Origin: Argopecten irradians
Taxonomy: Eukaryota > Mollusca > Bivalvia > Pectinida > Pectinidae
Assembly (NCBI RefSeq): GCF_041381155.1
Contig: NC_091138.1
Span: 33,969,604-34,033,603, forward strand
DNA: 64,000 nucleotides
Reading direction: 5' to 3'
Each line of letters starts with the position of its first letter. Positions within the stretch are counted from its first letter, which is position 1. The notes beneath the pieces were generated by a model that ran no database searches, had not been told where the DNA came from, and saw nothing but the letters and a program-made list of their open reading frames with translations. A program made the position numbers and the translations under genes. Positions 60,208 to 64,000 of the stretch are shown here, in pieces.

Positions 60208-61740
60208 TGCATTAGAACATTGTCGTTTGTTTATTTTTTAATGAATTTTAGATCAATAAACGAACAGAGTGACCATGTGGGTGTTATAACATAAAAGACA
60301 ATTAAATCATCTATGTACGAATTCTTAATATTAACCTGATCGGTACACGGCGCTTCAGATATCGCTTTGATCATTCAGGTTACAAAAAAACGTTGCCTCA
60401 GTCTGACAAAAGACCTACTTTCGATTTGCATAGCTAAATCACGTGCATTGTTATACAAACAGGAATAGGTGAGTATAATTATATAAGACAGTTAGCTCAA
60501 AGTCCTGCATCTTTTTTTATATCTATTAGTAATATATATATATATGTAAAATCCTCCTCGAGATTCCAGGGGTTTCTATAGACAGTAACCCATGGAGACT
60601 TCAGTATAGAGGAAGATATACAAGTAACAAGAAGTGAAGCTACTGTGCGTACACGATATGATGTGAATAGTCCTTTGGATTACATCTAACACATCGGGGA
60701 TCAGACACTAGTCGACACCATTGCGTCATTACCCAAACGTTGAGTTCTTCAGGATGACGTCCTATAGCCATCGTTCTTCTTGTAATTAACATACATACAT
60801 GTATATCGGCTAAATTTAATTTATTTGCATTTGCCAAAGGAATGGCAGATCTAATATATAAATCAAGAACCTTTGATTCGGTTCATATTGTGTTTTACCA
60901 TCTTGGTAGAATATAAAATTATGATCTCTAATTCTACCGAGGCGATAAAATACCATATGAACATCAACAAAGTCCATAATTGATAATGTATGATAAAGCA
61001 CGTATCGGCTAGAATGGTCATATTGTTTCAATCATGATTACATTATCATTATTGATATGCGTGTGCAATTGTACAGTTACAAACTGCACAAACATACATG
61101 TACCAAAACGAAATACACATACATCATGTTCTTTATTCAAAGGGACGTTCCCTCGTTTGAATTTAAGGATATTTGTTGAAATTCGAGACATTATTGCGGA
61201 ATTTCACGGGAAATGAATCAAATTGGGTAAGCAAATATACAAATTATCGGCCGACGTAGGGGATTTTGGAATTAGTGACTCTTCAGGTTGAATTCACGAA
61301 TTTTGATGACTTGAACGGTTATCTTGAGTGTGTCATTGTAGTGTTTATGTAAAGATGATACTTTTTATGCTCTAAAAACACTAATGGTTTCGATTTTGGC
61401 ACCATAAAACCGTTTCAAACGAATATTTAAGGTGAATAACCCAGTCCAGGCCCACGATATTGTCAAAGGTGCTAAAATATGCAGTATACGTGATGTTAAA
61501 CTATAACAACTACATGTAGGATAGTGTACATGTTTAGGGGGGTGGGGGTACTTACGTAATGATTAGACATGTGAAGTTCATAAAACAATATCACATACGT
61601 ACATCAATTCGAAATACACGCATACGATGATTACAGATGCAATTGACTTATGCTAGTTTTCAACGCAGACATTTATTTTAATGCGTTAAATGTATAGTTA
61701 ATACACTTACATATACTGTTGTCAGATCAGACGGTTTACC
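60208..61740. other. Intergenic between 7SL and LDAF1-like gene
   Basis: It includes the presumed LDAF1-like promoter at the right. A worn CATCCTCGAT-type MITE lies at 60554-60615. Minus-strand frames at 60640-61031 show no domain. Confidence 0.5.
60554..60615. mobile_element. CATCCTCGAT-family MITE, degenerate (copy 6)
   Basis: CTCCTCGAGATTCCAGGGG at the left and CAGTAACCCATGGAGACTTC with GTATAGAGGAAG at the right; about 62 bp remain, without a visible target duplication. Confidence 0.5.
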
Positions 61741-62945
61741 ATGGGAGGAACACAAGCTGAGGCCGACTCGTCAGATCCAGAAGGCAATGTAGGAATCCTC
61801 GACGTCCTTCAACAAATCAATGATTATTTGGGTCTTCAGGAAAAGATGACAGTCCTCAAACAAACCGCTTCAGATTATCCAATCACCGCCACGTTCCTTG
61901 CCGTAACCATAGTGATGTGCAGTGTACCATTGTTCTGCTTTTTCACTTTCGTTTTCATTTTCACTGTATTTGGCTTTTCTGGATTTGTCATCTTCGAAGG
62001 TAAAGTCAGTCACAGCCAGATAGGCGATAATGTCGTGTCATATGCGTCAGTCACGAACTTTTGTCGTATTTTAATAAAATTATTTTGGAGATTCTTGTCA
62101 TGTTATTAATTGCGATTTTTTCCGTTCAATAGTGTTGGGGGAGGGGAGGGGCATATGCTTAGTTCAAGTTAAGTCATTATTAGATCTTTGTTGCATCTTA
62201 AATAAAACCTTGCTGTTAGCTCTACAATGTAGAAAGTTTGATAGAAACCTAGTTTCTTCAGTAACTCCTCGGGAATACCCGATTCAGGATGACACTAGTT
62301 CTGGAGAACTTATAGTTATTAATTTCTGGGGAAAATCTTTCTATGACATTGGATACTTTGGATTGTCATAGGATAAAAAAATGTCATGATAGAACATACT
62401 GTTTTGGTTTTTCCATTTTTCGATGTAAATTTTCTATTGCAGCATTTGAAGTGATTTTTTGTCTTGCCATAGTATGTAAAAAAAACCCACATGTCCCCTG
62501 ATATTTCAAGAAAATAAAAATCTAGATATTTTGGCATATATTTTGTCTTGTCTGATTAGCTATTCGACGTCCTAGAATGATATTGCTAAGAGAAGAAACT
62601 AATGCGTCTAATGATTGAAGTTACAATTGTTTTGAACTTTAAACATTATTTTTTTTCGTGGCCCACAATCTATAACTAGTTTTGATACTATTACTGTTTA
62701 GTACTTACCATGTATTTACTTGTATATATGTAGGTGTGGTGTTGACACTGTCCTCCGTAGTACTGATCGGAGCCTTGTTCCTGATGACGCTACTTTCATT
62801 CGGATTCTCCAGCTTCCTAGTCATTGGATACTATTCCTTCACATATTTCTGGAATTTACTGAATCCGATGTCTATAGGGATTCCCATCCCTGAATTTCTG
62901 ACCTCCAGGATTCCAGTCTGGACAACCAAGCAGAAATTAACATAG
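61741..62945 (+). CDS. Lipid droplet assembly factor 1 / promethin-like (TMEM159 family)
   Basis: Two coding exons, 61741-61999 and 62734-62945, give 156 residues (human LDAF1 is about 161). The start is in a strong context, ACCATGG. Donor GTAAAG and acceptor TATATGTAG join in frame through a split Gly codon. Residues 1-45 are polar and partly amphipathic (LQQINDYLGLQEKM). Two long hydrophobic blocks follow, about 47-86 (YPITATFLAVTIVMCSVPLF onward) and 88-122 (VVLTLSSVVLIGALFLMTLL onward), with FEG between them where the human protein has LEG. This double-hairpin layout is the promethin signature. The family acts in the ER membrane with seipin, where triglyceride lenses nucleate, and moves onto growing lipid droplets. 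The polar tail ends WTTKQKLT. Identification rests on hydrophobic pattern and recalled similarity, so moderate to good certainty. Confidence 0.8.
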
Positions 62946-64000
62946 AAGGTGTTGTCGATACTTGCCTTAGAGATCGATCTATTGGCCAGCCAAATAACAG
63001 TCAGGGTCGCGGGAATCTCTCGATTTACGCCTACGTCAATCGACGTCAACGTTTAAGATCTCTTCTGTCAATTCTAAGCCAAGATATCCTTATGTGCGTC
63101 TTTCACTTCTAACACAAAATAATGTGCGTCAAAGTTTCAGAATGTTTTTGAGGATTCTAACGCATAATGTTGTAGTCAAAGTTCTGATGCAAGCTTGTTC
63201 CGTCAAAACTCTCAATAATAAATATGACGGAATGTGACTTTGATGTAGGTGGCGTCACGGTATTTGGAAATTAACATAAAAGATTTGTGATCAGGTGAAT
63301 TTATATACTGAATGTAACGTTACATACCATAGTCAGTTCATAATTCGATGCTTTTGATAATATACATTCCTTTCATAAACTGTTTTTTGTCTAGAATCCC
63401 AAAAGATAACCGGTAGGTATCAGAGCATTGACATCAAGTTGAAATTTGTATGCAATTGTATATTATAATGTTTTCATTAATAATACCGAAGCGATTGTCT
63501 ATTGTATACATATACCACTTGAACATTTTTTGTAATAAATTAAAAATATATAATATTGCAATCTTGTAACCAATTCAGTGCTCTAACCTTGATATCCATA
63601 AATCGTATTTGCTCTATATCATGTGAATCTCTTATTCCTATATCTTTTACATCTACTGCTATGTCAGCTACTACATCAATACATATAGTTACGGGTAGTA
63701 GGCAAATTCCTGTGACACAGAAATACAGAATGGTAAAACAAACAGTAATTCGTCTACTACCATGGTTGTTTTATATGGGATTCTTGATATTTAGCTACAT
63801 GACCAATAACATTGTAGACACTTAGTGAGAAAGTGAAATATACTTTTATACAATGTCCATACTTAACCATGGATTTTGTAGACGGTTCCAGAAACATTTA
63901 TTTTTCGGTATCAAGAAGATACAACTGTTCTTGTTCTTTGGTGGTTTTTGATATACATAATGTTTACAGGAAATTGTTGAAGTTTGATCAATAAAAATAA
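62946..64000. other. 3' flank of the LDAF1-like gene
   Basis: A candidate polyadenylation signal AATAAA lies at 63217-63222 on the plus strand. An 89-codon frame at 63556-63825 with one hydrophobic stretch (LLPWLFYMGFLIFSYM) has no recognised domain; I cannot say whether it is an exon. Confidence 0.4.

Noticed and set aside
63556..63825. 89-codon plus-strand frame with one hydrophobic stretch
   Set aside because: There is no recognisable family, weak splice context and low-complexity N-terminus; it was kept only as a note in the flank entry.

Overview
The window is animal nuclear DNA: AT-rich, intron-split genes with GT-AG splice sites, and dense interspersed repeats. The repeats (tRNA-headed SINEs ending in a GACCCTGGCTGTTAATAGG-type tail, palindromic MITEs, 18-75 bp minisatellites) and the predicted proteins suggest a mollusc, most likely a bivalve. 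I cannot name the species. Most open frames are repeat noise. The real coding content was found by joining short exons whose splice phases agree.

Layout, left to right. (1) 633-1156, minus: the first two coding exons of an animal fatty-acid-synthase-type gene (start of the ketosynthase domain); the rest lies beyond the left edge. (2) 1.5-3.1 kb: a degenerate tandem repeat interrupted by a 449-bp miniature LTR element whose LTRs carry a tRNA-like A box and B box. (3) 5.6-46.6 kb: a minus-strand cluster of TLC-domain genes of the TLCD4 (TMEM56) type. Three are complete six-exon genes: A (5637-11268), B (17762-29302) and E (41962-46583). Downstream of E lie two partial modules, D (exons 4-5-6) and C (exons 5-6), with open frames and splice sites intact. 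Introns 4 and 5 of these genes are swollen by minisatellites. (4) 47.9-51.0 kb, plus: a four-exon gene for a small secreted cysteine-rich protein with a VWC/pacifastin-like C-terminus. (5) 52.5-53.7 kb: a decayed Mutator-like element with terminal inverted repeats, a target duplication, and FLYWCH and transposase relics. (6) 54.4-57.8 kb: G-rich transposon debris. (7) 59.85-60.15 kb, minus: a 7SL (SRP) RNA gene. (8) 61741-62945, plus: a two-exon LDAF1/promethin (TMEM159)-like gene.

Three of the recognised protein families have lipid-related roles: fatty acid synthesis, TLC-domain membrane proteins and lipid-droplet assembly. Whether this neighbourhood is functional or chance cannot be decided here. 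The C/D/E region has the duplicated order a-b-b-c-a-b-c-d. It is either a recent segmental duplication that supplies alternative 3' exons, or an assembly artefact from two haplotypes.
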